DNA from: Lachnospiraceae bacterium UBA7109
GTDB lineage: Bacteria > Bacillota > Clostridia > Lachnospirales > Lachnospiraceae
Length of the DNA: 28,241 nt
Direction: 5' to 3'
Assembly (NCBI GenBank): GCA_002492335.1
Contig: DKYD01000024.1
Span: 31,161-59,401 of the forward strand
In this document: piece by piece, positions 8,727 to 17,418 of the stretch
Position numbering within the stretch: the stretch's first letter is position 1
Layout: each line of letters opens with the position of its first letter
Made by a program: the position numbers and the translations under genes
Notes under the pieces: model-generated
The model's input: the letters and a program-made list of their open reading frames with translations, nothing else
What the model was told of the DNA's origin: nothing
Database searches by the model: none

Positions 8727-8758
8727 AGCCTTAATAGATGAAAAAGGAGAACGGACGA

Positions 8759-9409
8759 ATGATGGATAACAAAGAGATTACAAGACGGGTGGATCATACA
8801 TTGCTTTCCCAGGCAGCCACATGGGAAGAAATCAAAGGAATCTGTGATGATGCTATTGCATATGGAACAGCGTCAGTATGCATTCCGCCGTCTTATGTGA
8901 AGCGGGCAAAGGAATATGTAGGAGACCGAATGGCAGTATGTACGGTGATCGGATTTCCAAATGGTTACAATACAACGGCAGTGAAGGAATTCGAGATAAA
9001 GGATGCACTTGCAAATGGTGCGGACGAGATTGATATGGTCATTAACATCGGCTGGGTGAAGGATAAAAAGTATGAAGCAGTGGAACGTGAGATCCGGGCG
9101 CTTAAAGCAGCCTGCAAAGAGAACGTCCTGAAGGTGATTATTGAAACTTGCCTTCTGACAGAGGAAGAGAAGATAAAAATGTGCGAAATCGTAACAAATG
9201 CAGGGGCAGATTATATTAAGACCTCTACCGGATTTTCAACAGGCGGTGCAACCCTTGAAGATATTGCACTTTTTGCGGAGCATGTCGGAGAAAATGTGAA
9301 AATAAAAGCGGCAGGCGGCATCAAAGACCTTGCAGATGCAGAACATTTTATAGAGCTTGGCGCAGACAGACTCGGTACAAGCAGAATCATTAAATGTCTG
9401 AAAGGATGA
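8759..9409 (+). CDS. deoC: Deoxyribose-phosphate aldolase DeoC
   Basis: Cleaves 2-deoxyribose-5-phosphate to glyceraldehyde-3-phosphate and acetaldehyde, the last step of deoxynucleoside catabolism. The product is 216 aa, the usual bacterial length. The N-terminal VDHTLL (11-16), EIDMVINIG (90-98, with Asp92), the Schiff-base Lys154 in YIKTSTGF (152-159), and KIKAAGGI with proton-relay Lys183 are all present. I chose ATG 8759 because AAAAAGGAG lies 9 bases before it; ATG 8738 would be nearly leaderless. It leads a unit with a nucleoside phosphorylase gene. The acetaldehyde it forms is a possible substrate for alcohol dehydrogenases of the kind found downstream. Confidence 0.96.
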   Translation: MMDNKEITRRVDHTLLSQAATWEEIKGICDDAIAYGTASVCIPPSYVKRAKEYVGDRMAVCTVIGFPNGYNTTAVKEFEIKDALANGADEIDMVINIGWVKDKKYEAVEREIRALKAACKENVLKVIIETCLLTEEEKIKMCEIVTNAGADYIKTSTGFSTGGATLEDIALFAEHVGENVKIKAAGGIKDLADAEHFIELGADRLGTSRIIKCLKG

Positions 9410-9439
9410 TGACGGGATGTCAGAAAGAGGTGAAGAGAA

Positions 9440-10216
9440 ATGGTAGATTATACAGAAGGCGCAGGTGTACAGTATCATGTACAGCTTGGAGAAGGAGATG
9501 TAGGAAAATATGTGATTCTTCCCGGGGATCCGAAACGCTGCGAGAAGATTGCGGCATATTTTGATAATCCGGTTCTTGTGGCGGACAGCCGGGAATTTGT
9601 CACTTACACCGGAACGCTGGATGGCGTGAAGGTCAGTGTTACCAGTACAGGAATTGGAGGTTCATCGGCGTCTATTGCAATGGAAGAGCTGGTGAACTGT
9701 GGGGCTGACACATTTATCCGTGTGGGAACCTGCGGCGGTATGCAGACGGAAGTGTGCGGCGGAGATCTGGTAATCGCAACAGGAGCTGTCCGCATGGAAG
9801 GAACCAGTAAGGAGTATGTGCCGATAGAATATCCGGCAGTGGCGGATCTGGAGGTTACAAATGCACTTGTAGAAGCGGCCGCGAAGGCAGGAGTTGCATA
9901 TCATACCGGAGTTGTACAGTGTAAGGATTCTTTTTACGGACAGCATCAGCCGGAGCTTCATCCGGTAAGCTATGAGCTGCAGAGTAAATGGGAAGCCTGG
10001 ATCCGTATGGGATGCATGGCTTCCGAGATGGAATCAGCGGCGCTTTTTATCGTGGGGGCATATCGGAGAGTCCGGGTTGGTACCGTGCTCCTCGTGGTGG
10101 CGAATCAGGAACGGGAGAAACTGGGCCTTCCCAATGCACAGGCTCATGATACGGATGAAGCGATAAAGGTTGCAGTGGAAGCGATCCGGACACTCATCCG
10201 GCAGAGGGAGTTATAA
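9440..10216 (+). CDS. udp: Uridine phosphorylase-type nucleoside phosphorylase
   Basis: Splits pyrimidine (deoxy)nucleosides with phosphate into base and (deoxy)ribose-1-phosphate. The 258-aa protein has the NP-I family phosphate-binding GDPKR (29-33), RVGTCGG (94-100), the substrate-region FYGQ (165-168) and EMESAALF (196-203), whose Glu-Met-Glu contacts the ribose. The uridine-phosphorylase subgroup is supported by the N-terminal QYHVQLGEGDVGKYVILPGDP layout, but specificity between uridine, deoxyuridine and thymidine is not settled by sequence alone. AGAGGTG precedes ATG 9440, 30 bases after deoC. The phosphopentomutase needed to connect the two enzymes is not in the window. Confidence 0.9.
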   Translation: MVDYTEGAGVQYHVQLGEGDVGKYVILPGDPKRCEKIAAYFDNPVLVADSREFVTYTGTLDGVKVSVTSTGIGGSSASIAMEELVNCGADTFIRVGTCGGMQTEVCGGDLVIATGAVRMEGTSKEYVPIEYPAVADLEVTNALVEAAAKAGVAYHTGVVQCKDSFYGQHQPELHPVSYELQSKWEAWIRMGCMASEMESAALFIVGAYRRVRVGTVLLVVANQEREKLGLPNAQAHDTDEAIKVAVEAIRTLIRQREL

Positions 10217-10246
10217 AGAAAAAGCAGAAAGGTGTACAGGAGTATT

Positions 10247-13200
10247 ATGTCTCTACAGTTTGTTTTCGGACCGTCAGGTTCAGGTAAATCATATGATTTG
10301 TACAACAGGATTATAACGGAATCGATCAGTCATCCGGAACAGAACTTTATTATTCTTGTACCGGAGCAGTTTACGATGCAGACACAGAAGGAGCTTGTTA
10401 TGATGCATCCGGATCATGGGATTATGAATATCGACGTCTTAAGCTTCGGACGTCTGGCTTACCGTGTCTTTGAGGAGACAGGGGGAGGAACCCTCCCGGT
10501 TCTGGATGATGAGGGGAAGAGTCTGGTGCTCCGCAAGATTGCGGGAGATTATAAGGATGACCTGAAGGTTCTTGGCGGGAATATCCGGAAAATGGGTTAC
10601 ATCAGTGAAGTGAAATCTGTTCTGTCGGAGTTTGCCCAGTATGATATTGGCGAGGAAGAGCTGGAGCGGGTGATAGAGACAGCGGGGGAAGATTCCCCGC
10701 TGTCCTGTAAGCTCAGGGATATACAGATTCTGTATCGTGGATTTACAAAGTATCTGGAGAAGAAATATATTACGAAGGAAGAGCTTCTGGACGTGCTTGG
10801 AAAGGAAGTTTCAAAATCTGAATTATTAAAGAACAGCACAATTGTATTAGATGGGTTTACCGGGTTTACACCGGTGCAGAACAGACTTCTCGGAGAGCTT
10901 CTTAAGTACTGCAGGAAGGTAGTTGTCACGGTTACGATGGACGAGCGGGAGAATCCATATATTTACAGGCACCCATATCAGCTTTTTGCGCTCAGTAAAC
11001 ATATGGTAACTGCGCTTCTTCAGATTGCAAAGGATAGAAATATAGAGATTGAAGATGCAATATATAAATATGAAAATACACCTTATCGTTTCAGAAGAAA
11101 TGAAGAAATTGCTTTTTTGGAGCATAGACTGTTTCGATATGGAAGTGAATCATATGAAGAACCGACACATGCGGTCTCTCTGCATATAGCTGCAAATCCG
11201 AGGGAAGAGGCGTATGCGGCGGCGGGACGGGTACGTGCGCTTGCAAGAGAGGACGGGTACAGATACAGGGAGATTGGTGTGATAGCCGCAAGCATGGACG
11301 TCTATGGTCCCTATCTGGAGGAAGCCTTTGAAGCTTATGATATTCCTGTATTTATGGATCATAAGAGAAATATTCTTCAGAATTCCTTCGTGGAATACAT
11401 TCGAAGCCTTCTGAATATGGCAGAGCAGAATTTTACCTACGAAAGTGTTTTCCGTTTTTTAAAAACAGGTCTTACGGGCATTGCTTACGAAGACATCTGC
11501 GAAATGGAAAATTATGTGATCGGTCTTGGTATGAAAGGCTATAAGAGATGGCAGGAGAGATGGATCAGAAAGAACGGGAAAATGTCGGAAGAAGAGCTGG
11601 AACGGCTGAATCACTGCCGTGTGAAATTCGTGGAGAAGGTTGATGCACTTGTATATGTATTAAAGCAGCGTAAGAAAACCGTGAAGGATATTACTCTTGC
11701 CGTCTATGAGTTTATGGTGCAGGAGGAAATGCAGCTTAAGCTTAAGAAGCAGGAGCTGGCTTTTCAGGATGCAGGCGAGCTCGCGCTTGCGAAGGAGTAT
11801 GCCCAGGTGTATCGGGTTCTTGTAGAATTATTTGATAAATTTGTAGAATTACTGGGGGAGGAGCAGGTCAGTTTAAAGGAATACTGTCAGTTGCTGGATG
11901 CAGGACTTGCGGAGGCGCGCGTCGGTGTGATTCCTCCGGGTACAGATCAGGTGGTGGCCGGCGATATACAGCGTACAAGACTAAAGGATATCAGAGCGTT
12001 GATTTTCGTGGGGGCGAATGACGCCTGCCTTCCCGGCCCGCTTCTTCGTACAGGGCTCTTGTCCGAGCGTGACCGGGAAAAGTTTGGCAAAGAGAAACTG
12101 TCCCTGGCGCCGGGGGGAAAGGAGCAGGCTTATATTCAGAAATTTTATCTGTATCTGAATCTGACAAAACCCTCTGAAAAACTGTATGTTTATTATAGTA
12201 AGGTTTCATCCGATGGAAAAAGTATGCGCCCATCCTATATGGTGCAGGAGCTTCATAAGATCTATCCGAAGCTGCGGATTCAGGATGAGGAGCGCAGTAT
12301 CTTTGGCAGGCAGGAGCTGACAGAGCAGATGGGAATGGAAGCTCTGATTCGAGGGTTTCGCAGTGAAAGCGGCATGGACGATGCATGGATGGAGCTGTAT
12401 TCCTGGTATTTTGGAAATGAAAAGTGGAGAGAAAAATTAACCGGATTTCTTCGTGCCGGTTATTACCGTTGTCCGGAGGACGTACTTACACAGGCAGTGG
12501 CAAGAAAACTGTATGGAGAAGATTTTGAAAACAGTACAACAAGAATGGAACGGTTTGCAGTCTGCGCATGCGCCCATTTTCTCACCTACGGTCTGAGACT
12601 GCGGGAGAGAAAGGAATATGAATTTCAGCCGGTAGATCTGGGAAACGTCTGTCACAGGGCGCTTGAAATCTTTTCGCAGAAAGTAGCGGATGACCGAAAG
12701 AAATGGACAGATCTTACGGAAGAGGACAGAAAGGAATATATAGGAGACAGTGTAGAAGAGGCAATTGCAGACTACGACAATTCTGTTTTATACAGTTCCG
12801 CACGAAACGAGTACAGAATTGTGCGGATGAAACGGATGCTGGAAAGGACCGTTTGGGCGCTGACAAGACAGCTTCAGGCAGGTGATTTCGTTCCGGAATC
12901 TTATGAATTTCGTTTTGAAAACGGAAAAATCGATCGGGTTGATATCTGTGAAGATGACGATAAGGTGTATGTGAAGGTAATGGATTATAAGACCGGGAGC
13001 AAGGCTTTTGATGTTGTGGCGTTGTATCATGGACTGCAGCTGCAGCTGATGGTGTATATGGATGCTGCAGTCCGTATGGAAGAAAAGCGACATGCAGGAA
13101 AAGAAGTGATACCGGCAGGCGTCTTCTATTACCGGATTCAGGATCCGCTCGTTGATAAGAGAAGCAGGGAAGAGAGAGAAAGTAAAAGCACCATTACGGA

Positions 13201-13645
13201 AGAGGACATTCTAAAAGAATTAAAACCGGACGGTATTATTAATCTTCAGTCGGAAGCGCTTGAGCATCTGGACCGGGCAGCCAAAGGAGAATCGCTGGCG
13301 GTTCCGGTCAAATATAATAAGAATGGAAGTCTCTCCAAAAGTTCAAAGGCTGTATCAGAGGAGGATTTTCGTACAATGATGAACTATGCGGTAAAGAAAA
13401 CATCTCAGACACATGAGCAGATTCTGGAGGGAAGAATGGAAGCGGCTCCTTACCGCAGAGGGCAGGAAAGTGGCTGTGATTTCTGCAAATACCGGCATAT
13501 CTGCGGCTTTGACACCAAAGTTCCCGGATACCATTACCGGGATATTAAGAAGATGAGCAAAGAAGAAGCGATCGCAGCAATGAAGTATGAAAAGGAGGAC
13601 GGCGGGACGTGGGAATCTCATGGACAGAAGAACAGCGGAAAGTAA
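10247..13645 (+). CDS. addB: ATP-dependent helicase/nuclease subunit B AddB
   Basis: One half of the AddAB double-strand-break resection machine that feeds RecA at Chi sites. The product is 1132 aa, normal for the family. Walker A GPSGSGKS is at 8-15, and the C-terminal RecB-type nuclease contains VMDYKTGSK. Four cysteines match the AddB iron-sulfur staple: Cys773 before the YGLRL stretch, then Cys1077, Cys1080 and Cys1086 in a C-x2-C-x5-C pattern. I chose ATG 10247 (AGGAG at 10238-10242) over an in-frame GTG at 10232. It begins 30 bases after the phosphorylase gene with no terminator between them and overlaps addA by 37 bases. Confidence 0.97.
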   Translation: MSLQFVFGPSGSGKSYDLYNRIITESISHPEQNFIILVPEQFTMQTQKELVMMHPDHGIMNIDVLSFGRLAYRVFEETGGGTLPVLDDEGKSLVLRKIAGDYKDDLKVLGGNIRKMGYISEVKSVLSEFAQYDIGEEELERVIETAGEDSPLSCKLRDIQILYRGFTKYLEKKYITKEELLDVLGKEVSKSELLKNSTIVLDGFTGFTPVQNRLLGELLKYCRKVVVTVTMDERENPYIYRHPYQLFALSKHMVTALLQIAKDRNIEIEDAIYKYENTPYRFRRNEEIAFLEHRLFRYGSESYEEPTHAVSLHIAANPREEAYAAAGRVRALAREDGYRYREIGVIAASMDVYGPYLEEAFEAYDIPVFMDHKRNILQNSFVEYIRSLLNMAEQNFTYESVFRFLKTGLTGIAYEDICEMENYVIGLGMKGYKRWQERWIRKNGKMSEEELERLNHCRVKFVEKVDALVYVLKQRKKTVKDITLAVYEFMVQEEMQLKLKKQELAFQDAGELALAKEYAQVYRVLVELFDKFVELLGEEQVSLKEYCQLLDAGLAEARVGVIPPGTDQVVAGDIQRTRLKDIRALIFVGANDACLPGPLLRTGLLSERDREKFGKEKLSLAPGGKEQAYIQKFYLYLNLTKPSEKLYVYYSKVSSDGKSMRPSYMVQELHKIYPKLRIQDEERSIFGRQELTEQMGMEALIRGFRSESGMDDAWMELYSWYFGNEKWREKLTGFLRAGYYRCPEDVLTQAVARKLYGEDFENSTTRMERFAVCACAHFLTYGLRLRERKEYEFQPVDLGNVCHRALEIFSQKVADDRKKWTDLTEEDRKEYIGDSVEEAIADYDNSVLYSSARNEYRIVRMKRMLERTVWALTRQLQAGDFVPESYEFRFENGKIDRVDICEDDDKVYVKVMDYKTGSKAFDVVALYHGLQLQLMVYMDAAVRMEEKRHAGKEVIPAGVFYYRIQDPLVDKRSREERESKSTITEEDILKELKPDGIINLQSEALEHLDRAAKGESLAVPVKYNKNGSLSKSSKAVSEEDFRTMMNYAVKKTSQTHEQILEGRMEAAPYRRGQESGCDFCKYRHICGFDTKVPGYHYRDIKKMSKEEAIAAMKYEKEDGGTWESHGQKNSGK

Positions 13646-16600
13646 TTGAGCTAAGAGGACGTAATATTCTGGTGTCGGCGGCGGCAGGCTCCGGTAAGAC
13701 AGCTGTGCTGGTAGAGCGGATTATAACAATGCTGACAGAAAAGGAGCATCCCGTCAGCGTAGATGAGCTTCTGATCGTGACCTTTACGGAAGCTGCGGCT
13801 GCAGAGATGAAAGAGCGCATCCGCATGGCGATCGAGAAAAAGCTGGAAGAGGATCCGGACAATGAGCATTTGATGCGGCAGGCGACTCTGATTCATAATG
13901 CACAGATTACAACGATCCACAGCTTCTGCCTGTCGGTGATCCGGGATCATTTTCATGTCATAGATCTGGATCCTTCGTTTCGTGTGGGAGAAGAAGGAGA
14001 ACTGAAGCTTTTGCGCCATGATGTGCTGGAGGAGCTTCTGGAAGATAAATATCAGGAAGGAAAAGAAACATTCCTTGCATTTGTCTCAGCTTATGGAAAT
14101 GGGAGAGATGACAGGAAGATCGAAGAGCTGATCTTAAAAATCTATGAATTTTCCCGCAGCTATCCCGATGCAAAGGGATGGCTTGCTTCTTGTGTGTCTG
14201 CTTACCAGGCGGATACACGGGAGGAGCTGGAGAAGAGCCCATATGTGGCGCTTGTGATGAAGCATACACGGAAATGTCTGCAGGATGCCAGAGAGCTTCT
14301 TGATATGGGACTTTCCATATGCGGGAAGCCGGACGGACCAGGGGCTTATGAACCGATGCTTGTAAGTGACCTGCAAATGATAGAAGACTGTCTGGAGGCA
14401 GATTCTTATGGAAGATTGAATGGAAAAATGCGGGGAATCCGCTGGATGAAACTTGCGCCAAATAGGGATAAGGTAGTTTCTGAAAGGAAAACAGCTCAGG
14501 TAAAAGCGATCCGTGAAGAAGTAAAAGGGCTGACAGGCGACCTTGTTTCCCAGTATTTTTACCAGGATGTGGAAGAGATGCTTTCTGATATTCGTCTCTG
14601 CCGTCCGCATATACAGGCGCTGACAGAGCTGGTGGAAGAATTTGCCGGGCGGTTTGAAGAAGCCAAACGGGAAAAGAATCTGATCGATTTTTCGGATATG
14701 GAGCAGTATGCAATCCGTATTCTGACCAGACGGGAGGAGGGAAAGCTTCTTCCCTCGCGGACAGCAGAAGAATACAGACAGCAGTATAAAGAGATTATGA
14801 TCGACGAGTATCAGGACAGTAATCTGATACAGGAGACGATCCTGACCAGTATTTCTACAGTGTCAGAGGGACGTTATAATATCTTTATGGTTGGGGACGT
14901 CAAGCAGAGTATCTACAGATTCCGTTTGTCGAGGCCGGAGCTTTTTATGCAAAAGTATGATGCATACAGCTTGTCGGACAGTGTGATGCAGAGGATTGAT
15001 CTGCACAAGAATTTCCGGAGCCGGGCGGAGGTGCTGGAAGGAGTGAATCATATTTTCCGGCAGATTATGACACAGGAGCTTGGCGGAGTTGCTTATGATG
15101 ACCATGCAGCCCTGTATCCCGGCGCATCTTATCCGGAATATCCGGTAAAAGAGGGGCAGCCATCTCTGGAAGTGAAGACAGAAGAACCGGAGGAGACAGG
15201 TACGAAGACCGAGGTGCTGGTCATTGACAGTGACAGCGCCAGGGAAGAAACTGATATGGCAGGACAGGATGGGTCCCCGGGTGGAGACAGGCTGTCAGAC
15301 CGCGAACTGGAGGCACGCGCCATAGCAGGACGGATTCGCGGACTTATGAGAACATATCAGGTTACGGATAAGGAGAGCGGAAGCTTACGTCCGGTCCGAT
15401 ATTCCGATATTGTCATTTTGACCAGAAGTATAAAAGGATTTGCAGATACCTTTGCGGAAGTTTTGAACCGGGAGGGAATTCCGGTATATGCAGGTACGAG
15501 AGAAGGCTATTTTGAAACACAGGAAATCGGTGTGCTGCTGGATTATCTGCGGGTGATTGGCAACAATCAGCAGGATATACCGCTTGCGGCAGTACTTTCG
15601 TCTCCTTTTGGCGGATTGTCACAGGAGGAGCTTGCCGAAATCAAAAGCGAATACCGGGAGCTTCCGTTTTACCGTGCAGTTTCCTGTTACGAAAAGGAAG
15701 GAAGGGATGAGAAGCTTCAGAAGAAACTTCGGAAATGTCTCAGACAGATAGCGGTTTTCCGGGAAAAGGTTCCTTATACACCGATACAGGAATTACTCCG
15801 GAAGATATTGACAGATACCGGATATCTGGATTTTATGTCTGCCATGCCGGGCGGAGAACAGCGCCGCGCTAATCTGGAAATGTTGACGGAAAAGGCAAAG
15901 GCCTTTGAATCTGCCAGCTATAAAGGGTTGTTTCATTTTGTCCGTTATATAGAACAATTGAAAAAATACAATGTGGATTATGGAGAGGCAGCGCTTTCAG
16001 ATGAGCAGGCCGATACGGTGCGTATTATGACCATTCATAAGAGCAAAGGACTGGAATTTCCGGTTGTCTTTGTGTCAGGCATGGGAAAACGCATGAATAT
16101 GCAGGATGTAAGAAGCAGCGTAGTTTTACATGCAGGGCTTGGAGTCGGGCTGGATGCAGTGGATCTGGAAGAGCGGACAAAGAGTCCCAGCATTATTAAG
16201 AAGGTGATTCAGAAGGAGGAGCAGCTTGACAGTCTTGGAGAAGAGCTGCGGGTTCTCTATGTTGCATTTACCCGTGCAAAAGAAAAGCTGATTCTTACGG
16301 GAACGATGGCAAACGTGGAGAAGAAGCTTGCGAGCTTCGAGATCATGCGAAGCCGCAGGGAAGAGAAACTGAGCTTCGAAAGTCTAAGCAAAGCGGTTAC
16401 TTACTGGGATTGGATTCTGCCGGCGCTTGTGCGGATGACGCCCGATGTACCGATTCGTGTCCATATACTGACCCTGGCGGATATTGTGGCAGAATCAGTG
16501 GAAGAGGAGACCGCGGAAAGAATTACGAAAAGTATTTTGGAAAACTGGGATGCGGGGCAAATTTATGAGCCGGCTGTAAAGGAAGAATTAAAAAAACAAT

Positions 16601-17310
16601 TTGGTTATCGGTATCCATATGCAGACAGCCGGATGCAGAAGCTGAAGTTCACGGTATCGGAGCTGAAAAAGCGTAAGGCCGTATCTGAGCTTGCAGAGTA
16701 TGCATCAGAATATGCGATGGAAGCCGGGGAGGTATTGTACGAGGAGCCGGAGGTGATTCCGCTGATTCCGAGATTCCTTCAGGAAACGCAGAAGCTTTCC
16801 GGTGCCGGAAGAGGTACTGCTTATCACAGATTCATGGAGCTGCTTGATTTCCGGAAGGAGTATACAGAGGAAATGCTGGCAGATGCAGCGAAAGAATTTA
16901 CAGAAGCGGGAAAAATGACCGAAGAGATGACGGATTGCGTCCGGATGAAAGATATCCTTGCATTTCTGGAAAGCACTGCAGGAAAACGAATGCAGGCGTG
17001 TGCGGCGAAAAACCGTCTCTGGAAGGAACAGCCGTTTGTCCTTGGCGTGGAAGCCGGGGAACTCTATCCCGGAGAGCCGGAAGGAGAACGGATTCTTGTA
17101 CAGGGAATTATTGATGTATATTTTGAGGAAGAGGACGGGCTGGTGGTGCTGGATTATAAGACGGACAAGGTCAGGACTGCCGGAGAGCTTGCGGAGAAAT
17201 ATCATGCGCAGCTTGATTACTATGCAAAGGCACTGCAACAGATCACCCATAAAAAGGTAAAAGAAAAAATGATTTATTCTTTTTGCCTTCGGGAGGAAGT
17301 TCTGCTATAG
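13609..17310 (+). CDS. addA: ATP-dependent helicase/nuclease subunit A AddA
   Basis: Helicase-nuclease partner of AddB, 1233 aa. UvrD-type SF1 motifs appear in order: the Q-motif WTEEQRKVI, Walker A AAGSGKT (25-31), TFTEAAAAEMKERI, Walker B DEYQDSN (399-405), GDVKQSIYRFR, MTIHKSKGLEFPVV and VLYVAFTRAK. A C-terminal PD-(D/E)xK nuclease follows, with GTAYHRFME, Asp1169 in GIIDVYFE and DYKTD (1182-1186). The start is GTG 13609, supported by AAAGGAGG at 13591-13598. The 37-base overlap with addB points to coupled translation and balanced subunits. A segment of about 500-560, rich in Glu, Thr and Asp, looks like a variable insertion before the second helicase core. Confidence 0.97.
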   Translation: MGISWTEEQRKVIELRGRNILVSAAAGSGKTAVLVERIITMLTEKEHPVSVDELLIVTFTEAAAAEMKERIRMAIEKKLEEDPDNEHLMRQATLIHNAQITTIHSFCLSVIRDHFHVIDLDPSFRVGEEGELKLLRHDVLEELLEDKYQEGKETFLAFVSAYGNGRDDRKIEELILKIYEFSRSYPDAKGWLASCVSAYQADTREELEKSPYVALVMKHTRKCLQDARELLDMGLSICGKPDGPGAYEPMLVSDLQMIEDCLEADSYGRLNGKMRGIRWMKLAPNRDKVVSERKTAQVKAIREEVKGLTGDLVSQYFYQDVEEMLSDIRLCRPHIQALTELVEEFAGRFEEAKREKNLIDFSDMEQYAIRILTRREEGKLLPSRTAEEYRQQYKEIMIDEYQDSNLIQETILTSISTVSEGRYNIFMVGDVKQSIYRFRLSRPELFMQKYDAYSLSDSVMQRIDLHKNFRSRAEVLEGVNHIFRQIMTQELGGVAYDDHAALYPGASYPEYPVKEGQPSLEVKTEEPEETGTKTEVLVIDSDSAREETDMAGQDGSPGGDRLSDRELEARAIAGRIRGLMRTYQVTDKESGSLRPVRYSDIVILTRSIKGFADTFAEVLNREGIPVYAGTREGYFETQEIGVLLDYLRVIGNNQQDIPLAAVLSSPFGGLSQEELAEIKSEYRELPFYRAVSCYEKEGRDEKLQKKLRKCLRQIAVFREKVPYTPIQELLRKILTDTGYLDFMSAMPGGEQRRANLEMLTEKAKAFESASYKGLFHFVRYIEQLKKYNVDYGEAALSDEQADTVRIMTIHKSKGLEFPVVFVSGMGKRMNMQDVRSSVVLHAGLGVGLDAVDLEERTKSPSIIKKVIQKEEQLDSLGEELRVLYVAFTRAKEKLILTGTMANVEKKLASFEIMRSRREEKLSFESLSKAVTYWDWILPALVRMTPDVPIRVHILTLADIVAESVEEETAERITKSILENWDAGQIYEPAVKEELKKQFGYRYPYADSRMQKLKFTVSELKKRKAVSELAEYASEYAMEAGEVLYEEPEVIPLIPRFLQETQKLSGAGRGTAYHRFMELLDFRKEYTEEMLADAAKEFTEAGKMTEEMTDCVRMKDILAFLESTAGKRMQACAAKNRLWKEQPFVLGVEAGELYPGEPEGERILVQGIIDVYFEEEDGLVVLDYKTDKVRTAGELAEKYHAQLDYYAKALQQITHKKVKEKMIYSFCLREEVLL

Positions 17311-17347
17311 CAGTAGTTAAAAAAATCGAAAAAAGTATATTGGACTA

Positions 17348-17378
17348 TTGACTTGGAGCCAACTCCAAGTTGTATAAT
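17348..17378 (+). promoter_or_regulatory. MerR-type promoter with 19-bp spacer and perfect dyad operator
   Basis: TTGACT (17348-17353) and TATAAT (17373-17378) are separated by 19 bases, the overlong spacer that MerR-family activators act on by twisting the DNA. The spacer region contains a perfect 8-bp inverted repeat, ACTTGGAG (17351-17358) and CTCCAAGT (17363-17370), around CCAA. The first gene downstream encodes a MerR domain, so autoregulation is the natural reading. Confidence 0.92.
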
Positions 17379-17418
17379 TAAACGTAGTTACCGGAATTGG
17401 TGAGATGGGAGGATAGTG

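Noticed and set aside
13958..14713. Antisense reading frame of about 250 codons inside addA
   Set aside because: addA is complete and conserved over this stretch; the antisense frame is low-complexity in Pro, Ser and Leu and has no identifiable start context.
17302..17313. Perfect palindrome CTGCTATAGCAG at the addA stop codon, considered as a terminator
   Set aside because: The stem is only 6 bp with no practical loop and no T-run follows on either strand, so it does not support termination.
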